A DNA stretch of 38,464 nucleotides from NCBI GenBank assembly GCA_937873575.1, contig CALMPK010000014.1, positions 1 to 38,464 on the forward strand, read 5' to 3'. Source of the DNA: an uncultured Hyphomicrobiaceae bacterium. Its GTDB lineage: Bacteria; Pseudomonadota; Alphaproteobacteria; Rhizobiales; Hyphomicrobiaceae. This document shows, piece after piece, positions 1 to 9,412 of this stretch (positions within the stretch are counted from its first letter, which is position 1; each line of letters starts with the position of its first letter). The translations under genes were made by a program, and so were the position numbers. The notes under the pieces are model-generated. The model was not told where the DNA came from and made no database searches. It saw only the letters and a program-made list of their open reading frames with translations.

Positions 1-91
1 TTGCGAAGACCGCGGTAGGGACCTTGAGCGCTCGAACGAGCGTGCGGGGGCTCGGGCTGCGGCCGCGACGCTTTATGCGCGGACGCCGGCC

Positions 92-2485
92 ATGCCGCGA
101 GCCGCGGCGAATGCCTCGCTTGGCCGCCTCGCCGCCGCCGTCCTTGCCCTCATCGCCTTTTCGTTCGGTGGCGCCGCTCCGGGCGCCCTCGCGGCGGGCG
201 CGAAGACGTACAATCCCACAGAGGACGTGGCGACGTCGAAGAAGGCGTTCCCCGCCGCCAAGGGTGGCATGTTCGGCAAGCTCAAGGCGCCGGACAAGAC
301 CCAGCCCCTCTATCTCCAGGGCGATCAACTGGTCTACGACAACGCCGGCACCAGCGTGACCGCGCGGGGCAATGTCGAGATCAACTATTCGGACTACGTG
401 CTGACCGCCGACGAGGTGATCTACGACCAGTCCGCGCAGACGTTGACGGCCGTGGGCAACGTCGTGCTCAAGGAGCCGAACGGCAACATCATCCGTGCCG
501 ACCGCTACACGCTGACCGATGACTTCCGCGACGGCTTCGTGCAGTCGTTGAGCGTCGTCGCGCGCGACGACACGCGCATCGCCGCCGAGCGTGCCATTCG
601 CCGCGAGGGCAACGTCACCGAGTTCGTCAACGGCAAGTTCACCCCGTGCAAGAGCGAGGGCGGCATGCCGCCGCTCTGGTGCATCAGCGCGAACCGCGTC
701 ATCCACGATCAGGGGGCGGCGACCGTCACCTATCAGGACGCGCAGTTCGAGCTGTTCGGCCAGCCGATCCTTTACCTGCCCTATTTCGAGCACGCCGATC
801 CTTCGGTGAAGCGCAAGACCGGTCTGCTTCCGCCAAGCTTTGGTGTTTCGAGCAGCAGCCTCGGCTTCTACACCGAGGTGCCGTATTATTTCGCGCTGTC
901 GCCGAGCTTCGACTTCCTGTTCCATCCGATGTACTCGGCCAAGCAGGGCGTGATGTGGCAAGGCGAGTGGCGCCACCGCCTCGCCACGGGCTCGTACACG
1001 GTCAAGTTCGCAGCGATCGACCAGGACATCAGCTCGCTGCCGTCCACCACGAACAACCGGGCGGATCTCGAGGGCTGGCGCGGCTCGATCCAGACACGAG
1101 GCAAGTTCTCGCTCGGAAGCTGGTGGCATCTCGGCTGGGACGCGACGCTCGAGAGCGACGATACCTTCCGCCGCTTCTACAAGCTCGACAGTGTGCTGCT
1201 GACGGACCGCATCAACGAGGCGTTTCTCGAGGGCATTTCCGAGCGCAATTACACGAGCATCCGCCTCTATCACCTCGGCGGCCTGACCTTCGCCGACGAC
1301 TCCGACACGTCGAACGCGCTCGTGCACCCGGTGATCGACCACAACTATGTATTCGCGGAGCCGGTGCTCGGCGGCGAGTTGCGCTGGAATTCGAACGTCC
1401 TGAGCCTTTCCCGCGACGGCGACTTCAATACCGGTGGTGGGCGGATCAACGTACACCACGACCTGACGCGCGCGGTGACGGAGCTCAAGTGGCGCCGCCA
1501 GATGACCGACGCCATCGGCATCAGCTACACCCCGTTCGCCAACATTCGTGCCGACGCCTACAGCTACGGCGGCTACAATCAGGCATCGACGACGGTGGAC
1601 GAGAGCACCAGCTTCCTGCGTGGTGTCGCGGCTGGCGGCGCGACGGTCAGTTATCCGTGGGTGGCTGCCAGCGCCGGTGGCTCGCATGTCGTCGAACCGA
1701 TCGGTCAGATCATCGTTCGTCAGGCTAAAGTTCAGCAAACGCAGCTTCCGGTCGAGGATGCGCGAAGCCTGATCTTCGACGACACGACGCTGTTCGAGGT
1801 CGACAAGTTCTCCGGCTACGACCGCATCGAGACCGGCACGCGCGCCAACGTCGGCCTGCAGTACACGTTCCAGGCGAACAATGGCGGCTATGCGCGCTTC
1901 ATCGCCGGACAGAGCTTCCATCTCGCCGGCGACAACCCGTTCCAGAATCCGGGCATCAACTTCGACGGCCGCGAGAACTATTCCTCGACCAGCGGCCTCG
2001 AGACGAGCCGGTCGGATTACGTGCTCGGTGCGTACCTCTCGCCGTCCACCATCTTCCGCATCATCGGTCAGGCGCGCTTCGACGAGGATACGTTGAGCAT
2101 GCGCCGCACCGACCTCGCGGCTCAGTTCGACATCGGACCGGCGTTCGCCTCGGCGAGCTATACCTTCGCGGCGTTCGATCCTCAGTTGCTCGATGACGAC
2201 CAGCAGGAGGTCACCGGCCAGCTCGGTTTCCGTCTCACCGAGCACTGGAGCGTGCTTGGCCAGATGCGCTACGACATCGACGACCGCCAGCGCCTGACGG
2301 ACGCCATCCAGGTCAAGTACTCCGACGAGTGCTTCGTGCTGACGGCGACGTATCAGGAGACGTTCATCACCGACGTGCAGCGCGATCTCGTTCCGGACCG
2401 CACGGTCATGCTGAACTTCCAGTTCAAGCACCTCGGCGGCTACCAGTATAAGACCGACGCGCTGCTCGGGTTCGGCCCGGAGTAA
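92..2485 (+). CDS. lptD: LPS-assembly outer-membrane protein LptD
   Basis: LptD is the outer-membrane beta-barrel that, with the lipoprotein LptE, inserts lipopolysaccharide into the outer leaflet. The 797-residue product opens with a hydrophobic signal peptide (about residues 1-35). An OstA/LptA-like beta-jellyroll follows (about 50-150: LVYDNAG, ARGNVEI, LTADEVIYD, AVGNVVL). Next comes the family segment with CKSEGGMPPLWC and LPYFEHADPSVKRKTG, then a long C-terminal barrel of alternating strands with an aromatic-rich end. Only three Cys are present (C186, C197, C747), so the disulfide pattern cannot match the four-Cys pattern of E. coli. The frame stays open to the left window edge, so a slightly earlier start is possible; this ATG fits the signal peptide. 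It heads the lptD-surA-pdxA-rsmA order usual in Hyphomicrobiales. Function is secure from family features. Confidence 0.95.
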   Translation: MPRAAANASLGRLAAAVLALIAFSFGGAAPGALAAGAKTYNPTEDVATSKKAFPAAKGGMFGKLKAPDKTQPLYLQGDQLVYDNAGTSVTARGNVEINYSDYVLTADEVIYDQSAQTLTAVGNVVLKEPNGNIIRADRYTLTDDFRDGFVQSLSVVARDDTRIAAERAIRREGNVTEFVNGKFTPCKSEGGMPPLWCISANRVIHDQGAATVTYQDAQFELFGQPILYLPYFEHADPSVKRKTGLLPPSFGVSSSSLGFYTEVPYYFALSPSFDFLFHPMYSAKQGVMWQGEWRHRLATGSYTVKFAAIDQDISSLPSTTNNRADLEGWRGSIQTRGKFSLGSWWHLGWDATLESDDTFRRFYKLDSVLLTDRINEAFLEGISERNYTSIRLYHLGGLTFADDSDTSNALVHPVIDHNYVFAEPVLGGELRWNSNVLSLSRDGDFNTGGGRINVHHDLTRAVTELKWRRQMTDAIGISYTPFANIRADAYSYGGYNQASTTVDESTSFLRGVAAGGATVSYPWVAASAGGSHVVEPIGQIIVRQAKVQQTQLPVEDARSLIFDDTTLFEVDKFSGYDRIETGTRANVGLQYTFQANNGGYARFIAGQSFHLAGDNPFQNPGINFDGRENYSSTSGLETSRSDYVLGAYLSPSTIFRIIGQARFDEDTLSMRRTDLAAQFDIGPAFASASYTFAAFDPQLLDDDQQEVTGQLGFRLTEHWSVLGQMRYDIDDRQRLTDAIQVKYSDECFVLTATYQETFITDVQRDLVPDRTVMLNFQFKHLGGYQYKTDALLGFGPE

Positions 2486-2948
2486 GTCTCCTCCGCCTGC
2501 GAGCCACCGCCTACCCTGACGTCTTTCCGGTTCGGCCCGCTGGGACTAGTCCCGGGTGTTTTCTCGCCGACCGGTCCCCGTCGCGCGAGTGAGCGCCGGC
2601 CACAGCTTCAGCTCGCTCGCTGAGCACGGGACGAGTATCGGGAGCTAGAATTCCCATGGCGCGCGGCAACACCAACGGTCGACCTGAGGTGGCTGCCCTG
2701 GGGGGGGCTGCCTTGGGCTCGTCAAGGTTCGTGTGGATAACCGATACAGCGATGCTGGCGTCGATCCGGCGCCAGCGCCACGGAGCGTGCCCTAGGGCGC
2801 TGTTTCGCCTCGTGTAAAGACGGCTGCTGGCCTCCCGACCGATTTCACCCTGCCAGAGCGCGCCGGCGCCACGATGCTCCGCGCCGCTTCCGGCGGAGTA
2901 ACATGCGAACCCATGCGAGTCGCACCGACACCGACAGGAATCCGATAC
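2486..2948. other. Spacer between lptD and surA-like gene with two small inverted repeats
   Basis: No gene is supported in this stretch; the long minus-strand frame that crosses it is the antisense of the surA-like gene. It holds a perfect 12-bp palindrome GGGACTAGTCCC (2542-2553), a run of seven G at 2701-2707, and a hairpin GCTGGCG/CGCCAGC (2754-2760 with 2770-2776, 9-base loop). No T-tract follows the hairpin, so it is not a convincing terminator. The promoter of the surA-like gene may lie here, but no good -35/-10 pair was seen. Confidence 0.4.
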
Positions 2949-4199
2949 ATGCCGCCCATCGCGCCGCCCGCCGGGACGTTCTCTGGACCGTTTGCTACCA
3001 CCCTTGCGAGCGCGCTGCGCGCCCGCCGCGCGGCCTGTTCTCTGGCGATGGCCCTGCTCGGCGTCTTGGCACTCTCGGCCCCGGCCCCCGCTGAATCGAG
3101 CAACCAGATCCTCGTGCTGGTCAACGACGAGCCGATCACCGCCTATGAAGTGGAGCAGCGCCAGCGGCTCATCGGTCTCAGCGCCGATGTCGGCAGCTAC
3201 ATCCGCGACAACGCCAAGAAGCGTTGGGAATCGATCGTCAAGAACCCCAAGATCAACGAGGAGTTCCGAGCCTTCGCCGTGAAGCGCAATCCCAAGTCGA
3301 AAGAGGACCTGCAGAAGATCCAGCAGGAGTTCGTCAAGGGAAAGCAGAAGGTGATGATGGATCAGCTCCAACAGGAGGCCCGCTCGCGCGCGCTCAAGGG
3401 CACCGACAAGATGGCGCTGAAGGAACTCGTCGAGGAACGACTGAAGTTGCAGGAGGCGAAGCGCAACAACGTTCTCGCGACCGACGAGCAGATCTCGAAG
3501 ATCATTGGCGGTATCGCTTCGCGCAACAAAATGAATGAGGATCAGTTCGCCAAGCATCTCGCCGGCATGGGCGTCGACATCTCGACGATGAAGCAGCGCT
3601 TCCGCGCGTCGATCTCCTGGAACGAGGTCGTTCGCCGCCGCTTCGGCTACCAGATTTCGATCACCGAGCGCGACGTCGAACGCTTCGTCGATCAGGAGGC
3701 CACGGTGGACGACGGCAGTGCCGGTACGGAACTCTCGGTGCAGCGTGTCGTCCTGGCGGCAGCGTCGCTCGACCAGAAGGCGATGGCGGAGCGCCTCGCC
3801 GCGGCCGAGCAGATCCGGCAGAAATTCGCCGGCTGCAAGAGCACCGAGAAGGTCGCCAAGAGCTTCGGTGCAACGTTTGAGGATCTCGGTTCGCGATCCG
3901 CCGGAAGCATTCCCGATCCCGCGCGCACGATGCTTCTCGGGGCCAAGGAGGGCCAGATGATCCCACCCAATGTCGGCGCCGATGGTGTCGAGGTGTGGGT
4001 GCTGTGCGGGCGCAAACAGTCGGCGAGCGCGGGCAAGACGGGGGCGCCGGGTGCCGGTGGCGGGGCCCCGTCCGAGAAGGACGAGCGGCGCCAGAAGGAG
4101 CTCGAAATTCTCGCCAAGCGCCACATGAAGGACCTGCGGCAGGACGCGACGATCGACTGCCGCGCCGACGCCAAGAGCGGGCTCTGCCAAGCGCTCTGA
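2949..4199 (+). CDS. SurA-like periplasmic chaperone / peptidyl-prolyl isomerase family protein
   Basis: A SurA-type chaperone would escort outer-membrane proteins, including the neighbouring LptD, across the periplasm. The ATG at 2949 is preferred over upstream starts because AGGAA lies 8 bases before it. It gives 416 residues with an extended signal peptide (hydrophobic core LAMALLGVLALSAPAPA). The mature start ILVLVNDEPITAYEVEQR is the classic SurA N-domain opening. A charged helical region (EEFRAFAVKRNPKSKEDLQK, VEERLKLQEAKR) follows. The parvulin-like segment (about ELSVQRVVLAA to GVEVWVLCGRKQ) is weak, so isomerase activity is doubtful while the chaperone role is likely. Two Cys lie near the C-terminus. 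The position between lptD and pdxA is the standard one in this order. Confidence 0.85.
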   Translation: MPPIAPPAGTFSGPFATTLASALRARRAACSLAMALLGVLALSAPAPAESSNQILVLVNDEPITAYEVEQRQRLIGLSADVGSYIRDNAKKRWESIVKNPKINEEFRAFAVKRNPKSKEDLQKIQQEFVKGKQKVMMDQLQQEARSRALKGTDKMALKELVEERLKLQEAKRNNVLATDEQISKIIGGIASRNKMNEDQFAKHLAGMGVDISTMKQRFRASISWNEVVRRRFGYQISITERDVERFVDQEATVDDGSAGTELSVQRVVLAAASLDQKAMAERLAAAEQIRQKFAGCKSTEKVAKSFGATFEDLGSRSAGSIPDPARTMLLGAKEGQMIPPNVGADGVEVWVLCGRKQSASAGKTGAPGAGGGAPSEKDERRQKELEILAKRHMKDLRQDATIDCRADAKSGLCQAL

Positions 4200-4464
4200 G
4201 GGTTCGGGCCGGGTGCGGGCCGGAAGCGGGGCGGTAAGCCCGTCGGCTTGAGCCGCCCCGGCGTTGCTCGACAAGTCCACCGCGAGCCTGTTCGACCACG
4301 CGCCGGTATCCTAGAATGCCATCGCTATGATGGGCGCCGTCTTCGCCGATCCATCGAAGCCGCCGATAGCACTCCCGGCAAGGCTTGGGGTGTCGGTCGC
4401 GCTATCGAAGAACGCGCGGAATGCCCGCCTTACGACTGACCGTACCCCAGGACAACGAAGCACG

Positions 4465-5511
4465 ATGGCGCCGGGCGAAATTCCACCGCTGGCTGTGACG
4501 ATGGGCGATCCAGCAGGGATCGGGCCCGAGATCACGCTCGCCGCATGGCAGCGGCGCCATGCGGAGCGCTTGGCGCCTTTCGCTGTCCTTGGCGATGCGC
4601 CGATGCTGACGTCGCGCTCGGCCCTCCTCGGCCTCGAAATTCCAATCGTACGGATCGCGAGTTTCGACGAGGCACCGGCCGCGTTCGCCAGCGCACTTCC
4701 CGTCCTCGACGTGCCTCTAGCTAAGCCCGCGGTACCCGGCCAGCCCGACGCGGCGAATGGCGCGGCGGTCATCGCCGCCATCGAGCGCGCCGTTGCCGCC
4801 ACCCACGCAGGTGAGGCCGCAGCCGTCGTCACGAATCCGATCGCCAAGAGCGTGCTCTACGCCGCGGGCTTCCGCCATCCGGGCCACACCGAGTTCCTCG
4901 CCGAACTCGCGCTTCGCCATTGGCCGGGCGAAGCGGCCGATCCCGTCATGATGATCGCGTCCGACATGCTTCGCGTCGTGCCGCTGACGATCCATATCCC
5001 ACTGGTTCGTGTTCCAGGCGCCGTCTCGACCGATGCGATCGTCAGGACGGCGCGCATCATGGCCGCGGCTCTCGACCGCGACTTCGGCATAGTGCGCCCG
5101 CGCATTGCCATTGCCGGTCTCAATCCGCACGCAGGCGAAGATGGCACCATGGGACACGAGGATCGCGACATCGTTGCACCGGCGGTGGCGGCACTTCGCG
5201 CCGAAGGTCTCGCCGTCACCGGTCCACACCCGGCCGACACGCTGTTCCATGCCGCGCGCCGTGCCACCTACGATGCGGTGCTGTGCATGTACCATGACCA
5301 GGCGCTCATCCCGGTGAAGACGCTGGCGTTCGACACCGGCGTGAACGTGACGCTCGGCTTGCCATTCGTTCGAACCTCGCCCGACCACGGCACTGCGTTC
5401 GACATCGCCGGACGCGGCGTCGCCTCGCCGTCGAGCCTGATCGCGTCGCTGCGGCTGGCGGCCTCGATGGCGGAGCGGCGATATGGGCGAAGCCGGGACA
5501 TTCTGTCATGA
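4465..5511 (+). CDS. pdxA: 4-hydroxythreonine-4-phosphate dehydrogenase PdxA
   Basis: PdxA oxidises 4-phosphohydroxy-L-threonine with NAD(P) in the DXP-dependent pyridoxal phosphate pathway. The ATG at 4465 gives 348 residues, the usual family length; the frame is open further upstream but those codons look non-homologous. Family motifs are [12 protein letters not shown] near the N-terminus, [23 protein letters not shown] (H141), [13 protein letters not shown] (H222), [12 protein letters not shown] (H277) and [15 protein letters not shown]. The last three carry the conserved divalent-metal and substrate-binding histidines and aspartates. The stop overlaps the rsmA start (ATGA, 5508-5511), so translation of the two is coupled. 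Confidence 0.96.
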   Translation: MAPGEIPPLAVTMGDPAGIGPEITLAAWQRRHAERLAPFAVLGDAPMLTSRSALLGLEIPIVRIASFDEAPAAFASALPVLDVPLAKPAVPGQPDAANGAAVIAAIERAVAATHAGEAAAVVTNPIAKSVLYAAGFRHPGHTEFLAELALRHWPGEAADPVMMIASDMLRVVPLTIHIPLVRVPGAVSTDAIVRTARIMAAALDRDFGIVRPRIAIAGLNPHAGEDGTMGHEDRDIVAPAVAALRAEGLAVTGPHPADTLFHAARRATYDAVLCMYHDQALIPVKTLAFDTGVNVTLGLPFVRTSPDHGTAFDIAGRGVASPSSLIASLRLAASMAERRYGRSRDILS

Positions 5512-6401
5512 GTGCGCCGGAGAACGAGACCGATACGGCGACGACAGGCGCCAGTCCCGATGGCTTGCCGCCGCTGCGCGACGTTATCCGCACGTATGAA
5601 CTCGCGCCGAAGAAGAGCCTCGGACAGAATTTTCTGCTCGACCTCAACCTGACCCGGAAGATCGCGCGCGCCGCGGGGCCGCTCGACGGGCGAACCGTCA
5701 TCGAGGTGGGCCCAGGACCGGGCGGGCTGACCCGCGCACTGCTGCTCGAGGGCGCGGCCCGCGTCGTCGCCGTCGAGCGCGACGATCGCGCCGTCATGGC
5801 TCTCGGCGACGTCGAGCGCCGCTATCCGGGCCGCCTCGACGTGATCGGCGCCGACGCCCTCGCCATCGACTGGCCGGGCGAGTTGCATAAGCGCGGAGTT
5901 GCCGGCAAGGCGATCATCGCCGCCAATCTTCCCTACAACATCGCGACGCTGCTGCTGGTCGGATGGCTTGAGACGGAGCCCTGGCCGCCGTGGTTCTCGG
6001 CGATGCTGCTGATGTTCCAGAAGGAGGTGGCCGAGCGAATCGTCGCCGCGCCAGGAACGAAGGCTTACGGGCGGCTCGCTGTCATCGCTCAGTGGCGCTG
6101 CGCGGCGCGGATCGTCATGACGCTGCCGCCGCAGGCCTTCACGCCGCCGCCGAAGGTCTCCTCCGCCATCGTCGAGCTTGTCCCGCGCGTGACGCCGCAG
6201 CCCATGTGCTCCGTCAAGACGCTCGGCCGGGTAACGGCGGCCGCCTTTGGCCAGCGCCGCAAGATGCTGCGCCAGAGCCTCAAGACGCTGACGCCGATGC
6301 CGGAGTTGCTATTGGCGAAGGCCGGCATCTCGCCCGAGGAACGCGCAGAGCGCCTGACCGTGGAGCAGTTCGCGCTCCTCGCCTCGCTGGTCGACGGCTG
6401 A
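5508..6401 (+). CDS. rsmA: 16S rRNA dimethyladenosine methyltransferase RsmA (KsgA)
   Basis: RsmA dimethylates two adjacent adenosines in the 3'-terminal helix of 16S rRNA, a late check in small-subunit assembly. The 297-residue protein has the family opening [18 protein letters not shown], the SAM-binding motif [17 protein letters not shown], the acidic motif [10 protein letters not shown], and the catalytic [11 protein letters not shown]. These are followed by [20 protein letters not shown] and the basic C-terminal lobe ([13 protein letters not shown]). The start overlaps the pdxA stop by four bases. The gene ends about 50 bases before a convergent minus-strand MFS gene. Confidence 0.96.
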   Translation: MSAPENETDTATTGASPDGLPPLRDVIRTYELAPKKSLGQNFLLDLNLTRKIARAAGPLDGRTVIEVGPGPGGLTRALLLEGAARVVAVERDDRAVMALGDVERRYPGRLDVIGADALAIDWPGELHKRGVAGKAIIAANLPYNIATLLLVGWLETEPWPPWFSAMLLMFQKEVAERIVAAPGTKAYGRLAVIAQWRCAARIVMTLPPQAFTPPPKVSSAIVELVPRVTPQPMCSVKTLGRVTAAAFGQRRKMLRQSLKTLTPMPELLLAKAGISPEERAERLTVEQFALLASLVDG

Positions 6402-6452
6402 CCGGCCGAGGCGCTTGTCGATTTCACTCTCTGGAATGACGGCAACGCATCC

Positions 6453-7850
6453 CTACGGCGACGTCGCCTCGATGGCGCCCGCGGTCGCCTCGTCGATCAT
6501 CGTTTCGAGATTGGTCGACTTGGTTTCCTTGCTCAGCAGCAGTGCGATCAACGTGAGGCCGGCGAGGAACGAGAGATAGTATCCGACCGCGCCGGCGCCG
6601 TGGTTCAGCACGATCCATGTCGCCGCGAACGGCGTCAGAGCCGCGCCGATGATCGATGCCATGTTGTAGGCGATCCCCGAGCCCGTATAGCGCGTGTTGG
6701 TCGGGAACAGCTCCGGCAGCAGCGCCGACATGGGCCCGAACGTCAGTCCCGTCAGAATCATGCCCGTGCAGAGGAACGCGAGCATCCGGCCGCGGTTGGC
6801 GTCCGCGCCCGAGCCCATGACGCCCGGCTCGAGGAAGGCGCCGAAGCTGAAGCCGAAACCGATGATGGCGAGGGTCACCAGGATCAGGAATTTGCGTCGC
6901 CCGAGGTGATCGGCGAGATGCCCGGCGACAGGTATGAATACCGCGAACAGAACCACCGAGATGAGCTGAAGCACGAGGAAGTCGCGGTAGCTGATGCCGA
7001 GGAATCCGAGTTCCACCTTGCCGATGGCATAGGAGAGGATCCACGTCGTCATCAGGTAGAAGAGGCCATAGGTCGCCACCATCGCGAACGTGCCGATCAC
7101 GAGTTCGCGCGCGTGTGAGCGGATGACCTGCAGAAGGGGTGATTTCAGCTTTTCACCACGCTCGACGGCACGCGCGAAGACCGGCGTCTCGTGCAAGCGA
7201 ATGCGCACGTAGAGTCCAACCAGCACCATCACGATCGACAGCAAGAAGGGAACGCGCCAGCCCCAGACGAGGAAATGATCTCCCGCTTGCGCGGACGTCG
7301 AGTTGAAACCGAACAGCACGGTGAGGACGAGGAAGAAGCCGTTCGCGAGAATGAAGCCGAACGGAGCGCCGAGCTGCGGCCACATGGCGGCGCGCGCCCT
7401 TTTGCCGGGCTCCGCCGTCTCGAGCGCGAGTAACGCCGCGCCCGACCACTCGCCGCCGAGGCCCAGCCCCTGGCAGAACCGCAGAACCGTCAGCATCGCG
7501 GGCGCGAAAAGCCCGATCTGGTGATAGGTCGGCAGCAGGCCGATGAGGAACGTAGCGAGCCCCATGAGCAGCAGTGAGCCGACGAGTGTCGCCTTGCGTC
7601 CGGCGCGGTCGCCGAAGTGACCGAACAGGATCGAGCCGATCGGCCGCGCGACGAAGGCGACGCCGAACGTCGCCATCGAAGCGAGCAGCGCCGCGGTGCC
7701 CTCGCCCTTGGGGAAGAACAGCAGCGGGAAAACGGAGACCGCGGCCGTCGCGTAGATGTAGAAATCGTAGAACTCGATGGTCGTGCCGACCACGCTCGCG
7801 AAGACGATGCGACGCCGCTCGGCGGCGCTCAATTGCGCGGGCTGACCCAT
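6453..7850 (-). CDS. MFS transporter, metabolite:H+ symporter (MHS) type
   Basis: This is an inner-membrane proton symporter, probably for an organic acid, osmolyte or related small metabolite; the substrate cannot be read from sequence. The ATG at 7850 is chosen because GGAGG lies 9 bases upstream; the in-frame ATG two codons earlier is too close to it. The 465-residue product has about 12 hydrophobic segments. The N-terminus VGTTIEFYDFYIYATAA is typical of the MHS family (ShiA, ProP, KgtP). The loop 2-3 motif GHFGDRAGRKATL and the repeat motif GHLADHLGRRKFLI in the second half are both present. It sits between rsmA and gmk, an uncommon place within this conserved order. Confidence 0.88.
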   Translation of the reverse strand: MGQPAQLSAAERRRIVFASVVGTTIEFYDFYIYATAAVSVFPLLFFPKGEGTAALLASMATFGVAFVARPIGSILFGHFGDRAGRKATLVGSLLLMGLATFLIGLLPTYHQIGLFAPAMLTVLRFCQGLGLGGEWSGAALLALETAEPGKRARAAMWPQLGAPFGFILANGFFLVLTVLFGFNSTSAQAGDHFLVWGWRVPFLLSIVMVLVGLYVRIRLHETPVFARAVERGEKLKSPLLQVIRSHARELVIGTFAMVATYGLFYLMTTWILSYAIGKVELGFLGISYRDFLVLQLISVVLFAVFIPVAGHLADHLGRRKFLILVTLAIIGFGFSFGAFLEPGVMGSGADANRGRMLAFLCTGMILTGLTFGPMSALLPELFPTNTRYTGSGIAYNMASIIGAALTPFAATWIVLNHGAGAVGYYLSFLAGLTLIALLLSKETKSTNLETMIDEATAGAIEATSP

Positions 7851-7981
7851 CGACATCCCCCTCCAACCGCTCCGCCGCCCGATGAATCGATCCGGTGCGT
7901 CCCCTGAGGTCCGGCTCCCCCGAGCCCAGCCCCTCGCGGCAGCCATCAGGTGTCGCGCGGCGGCAAGAAGCCGTCAAGGCG

Positions 7982-8638
7982 CTACCTGAGGATCGGCAAA
8001 CCGGCATCGATGCGCGCGATGAACTGCTCGGCGTCGAACAGGTAGCCGTCTTCCTTCGACTCCGGCCAGACAGCGCGTGCGGTCGCGGCCTCGTCGTTGC
8101 GGGGCGCGACTGCCTGCGCGGGCGTCGCCAGGCCGCCGAGCGCCACGCATGTGCCCACTCCGTAGTCCATCACCGCGCCGTCTCCGACTTCCGCGGCGAT
8201 GTCGCAGCCGATGAACAGGCGCGTGCTGAGACCGCCGCAGACGACGAGCGAGGAATCGTGGAACCCGGTGATGACCGCTTCGCGGGCTTCGATGTCACCA
8301 TCGATGAAGACGCACTTGCCGTATTCGCCGATCAGTCGGTTGCACGACACGTTGCCGAGTACGACGAAGAGGCCGCCTTCCTCGATACCGGGATTGCGAA
8401 GGTCGAGATCGCCCGAAACGTCGAGCTGGCCGTCGATCAGCGTGCAATACGCGGGGACCTTGAGCGAGCCGGAGATCGTGAGGTCGCCGTGGTGCAGTGC
8501 TGCCTCGAACGCGATCCAATGATCGAATGATACGAAACGGCGGAGCTGCTCCTTGAGCCGCTCGGAGGATGACGCGGCGAGTGCCGCATGGAACTCGGCG
8601 AGCGTCGCTTTCCCGAACACCTGCCCGCCGGCGGACAT
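7982..8638 (-). CDS. Unknown protein, beta-solenoid-like, downstream of gmk
   Basis: I do not recognise this 218-residue protein. It has no signal peptide. The N-terminal 50 residues look helical (FHAALAASSSERLKEQLRRF). The middle (about 50-150) is a run of short beta turns rich in G, D, I and V (GDLTISGSL, GQLDVSGDLDLRN, GNVSCNRLIGEYG, GDIEAREAVITG). That pattern suggests a right-handed beta-solenoid, as in bactofilins or polymer-forming proteins, but no bactofilin motif is clear. The C-terminal 40 residues are acidic and aromatic (KEDGYLFDAEQF). The start lies two bases after the gmk stop, so it is almost certainly co-transcribed with gmk. A housekeeping scaffold role is only a guess. Confidence 0.75.
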   Translation of the reverse strand: MSAGGQVFGKATLAEFHAALAASSSERLKEQLRRFVSFDHWIAFEAALHHGDLTISGSLKVPAYCTLIDGQLDVSGDLDLRNPGIEEGGLFVVLGNVSCNRLIGEYGKCVFIDGDIEAREAVITGFHDSSLVVCGGLSTRLFIGCDIAAEVGDGAVMDYGVGTCVALGGLATPAQAVAPRNDEAATARAVWPESKEDGYLFDAEQFIARIDAGLPILR

Positions 8639-8640
8639 GC

Positions 8641-9282
8641 CTAGAGCTCGCGCTCGATGTCGCGCACGAAATCGCTGAGGCCGGTTTGGCGCTCACGCTT
8701 CAACCGCTCGGCGGTGAGGATGGCGGTCAATGCCCGGTAGCTCTCGTCGACGTCGTGGTTGACGATGACATAGTCGTACTCGGGCCAATGGCTGATCTCG
8801 TCTGCCGCCTTGGCCATGCGCTTGGCGACGATCTCGTCGGAATCGGCGTTGCGCGAGCGCAGCCGCTCCTCGAGCGCCCGGCCCGACGGGGGCAGGATGA
8901 ACACACGAACCAGATCGTGCGGCATGCGCTCGGCCAGCTGGCGCGCACCCTGCCAGTCGATGTCGAACAGCACGTCGTGGCCGCGCGCGATGGCGGCTTC
9001 GATCTGGCTGCGCTCCGTTCCATAGTAGTTGCCGAAGACGACCGCCCATTCGAGCAACCCGCCGGAATCGCGCAGCGCCGTGAAACTGGCGGCATCGAGG
9101 AACGTGTAATCGCGTCCGTCGACCTCGCCGGGGCGCGGTGCGCGCGTCGTCACCGACACCGACATGTGCAAGTTCTCTTGTTCTGCGGCCAGCAGACGCT
9201 TGGCGAGCGTCGTCTTGCCGGCGCCCGAGGGCGAGGACAGGACCAGCAGCAGGCCACGGCGCTTGAGTTTTTCCCGGTTCAT
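8641..9282 (-). CDS. gmk: Guanylate kinase
   Basis: Gmk phosphorylates GMP to GDP with ATP. The ATG at 9282 gives 213 residues, the normal length; a longer frame upstream adds unrelated residues. The P-loop is SSPSGAGKTT (residues 16-25). The GMP-binding region has SVTTRAPRPGEVDGRDY, EWAVVFGNYYGT, and the acidic DVLFDIDWQGARQL. The lid with RLRSRNADS and the C-terminal YDYVIVNHDVDESY complete the family pattern. It is the last conserved gene of the minus-strand fab-mltG-yicC-gmk series and is followed after two bases by the solenoid-like gene. Confidence 0.97.
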   Translation of the reverse strand: MNREKLKRRGLLLVLSSPSGAGKTTLAKRLLAAEQENLHMSVSVTTRAPRPGEVDGRDYTFLDAASFTALRDSGGLLEWAVVFGNYYGTERSQIEAAIARGHDVLFDIDWQGARQLAERMPHDLVRVFILPPSGRALEERLRSRNADSDEIVAKRMAKAADEISHWPEYDYVIVNHDVDESYRALTAILTAERLKRERQTGLSDFVRDIEREL

Positions 9283-9412
9283 GATCGTCTCGCCCTGGTC
9301 TGTCGGTTGCGTTGCCCATCGCGGGTCGCGCAACGCCGACGCCGATCTTCAGTTGCAACGCGCCATTTCGGAAGGCGCGTTCGAGGCAGTCGCGATGCCT
9401 CGACGCCCTCCA

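Noticed and set aside
1-91. End of a preceding gene (lptG expected by synteny)
   Set aside because: Too short to show any recognisable C-terminus in any frame.
2754-2776. Hairpin after lptD as terminator
   Set aside because: The stem is real but nearly 270 bases past the stop and has no T-tract.
2511-4280. 589-residue minus-strand open frame opposite the surA-like gene
   Set aside because: It is antisense to a gene with clear family motifs; high GC makes stop codons rare. Its composition (Leu/Arg/Gly-rich, no motif) is that of a shadow frame.
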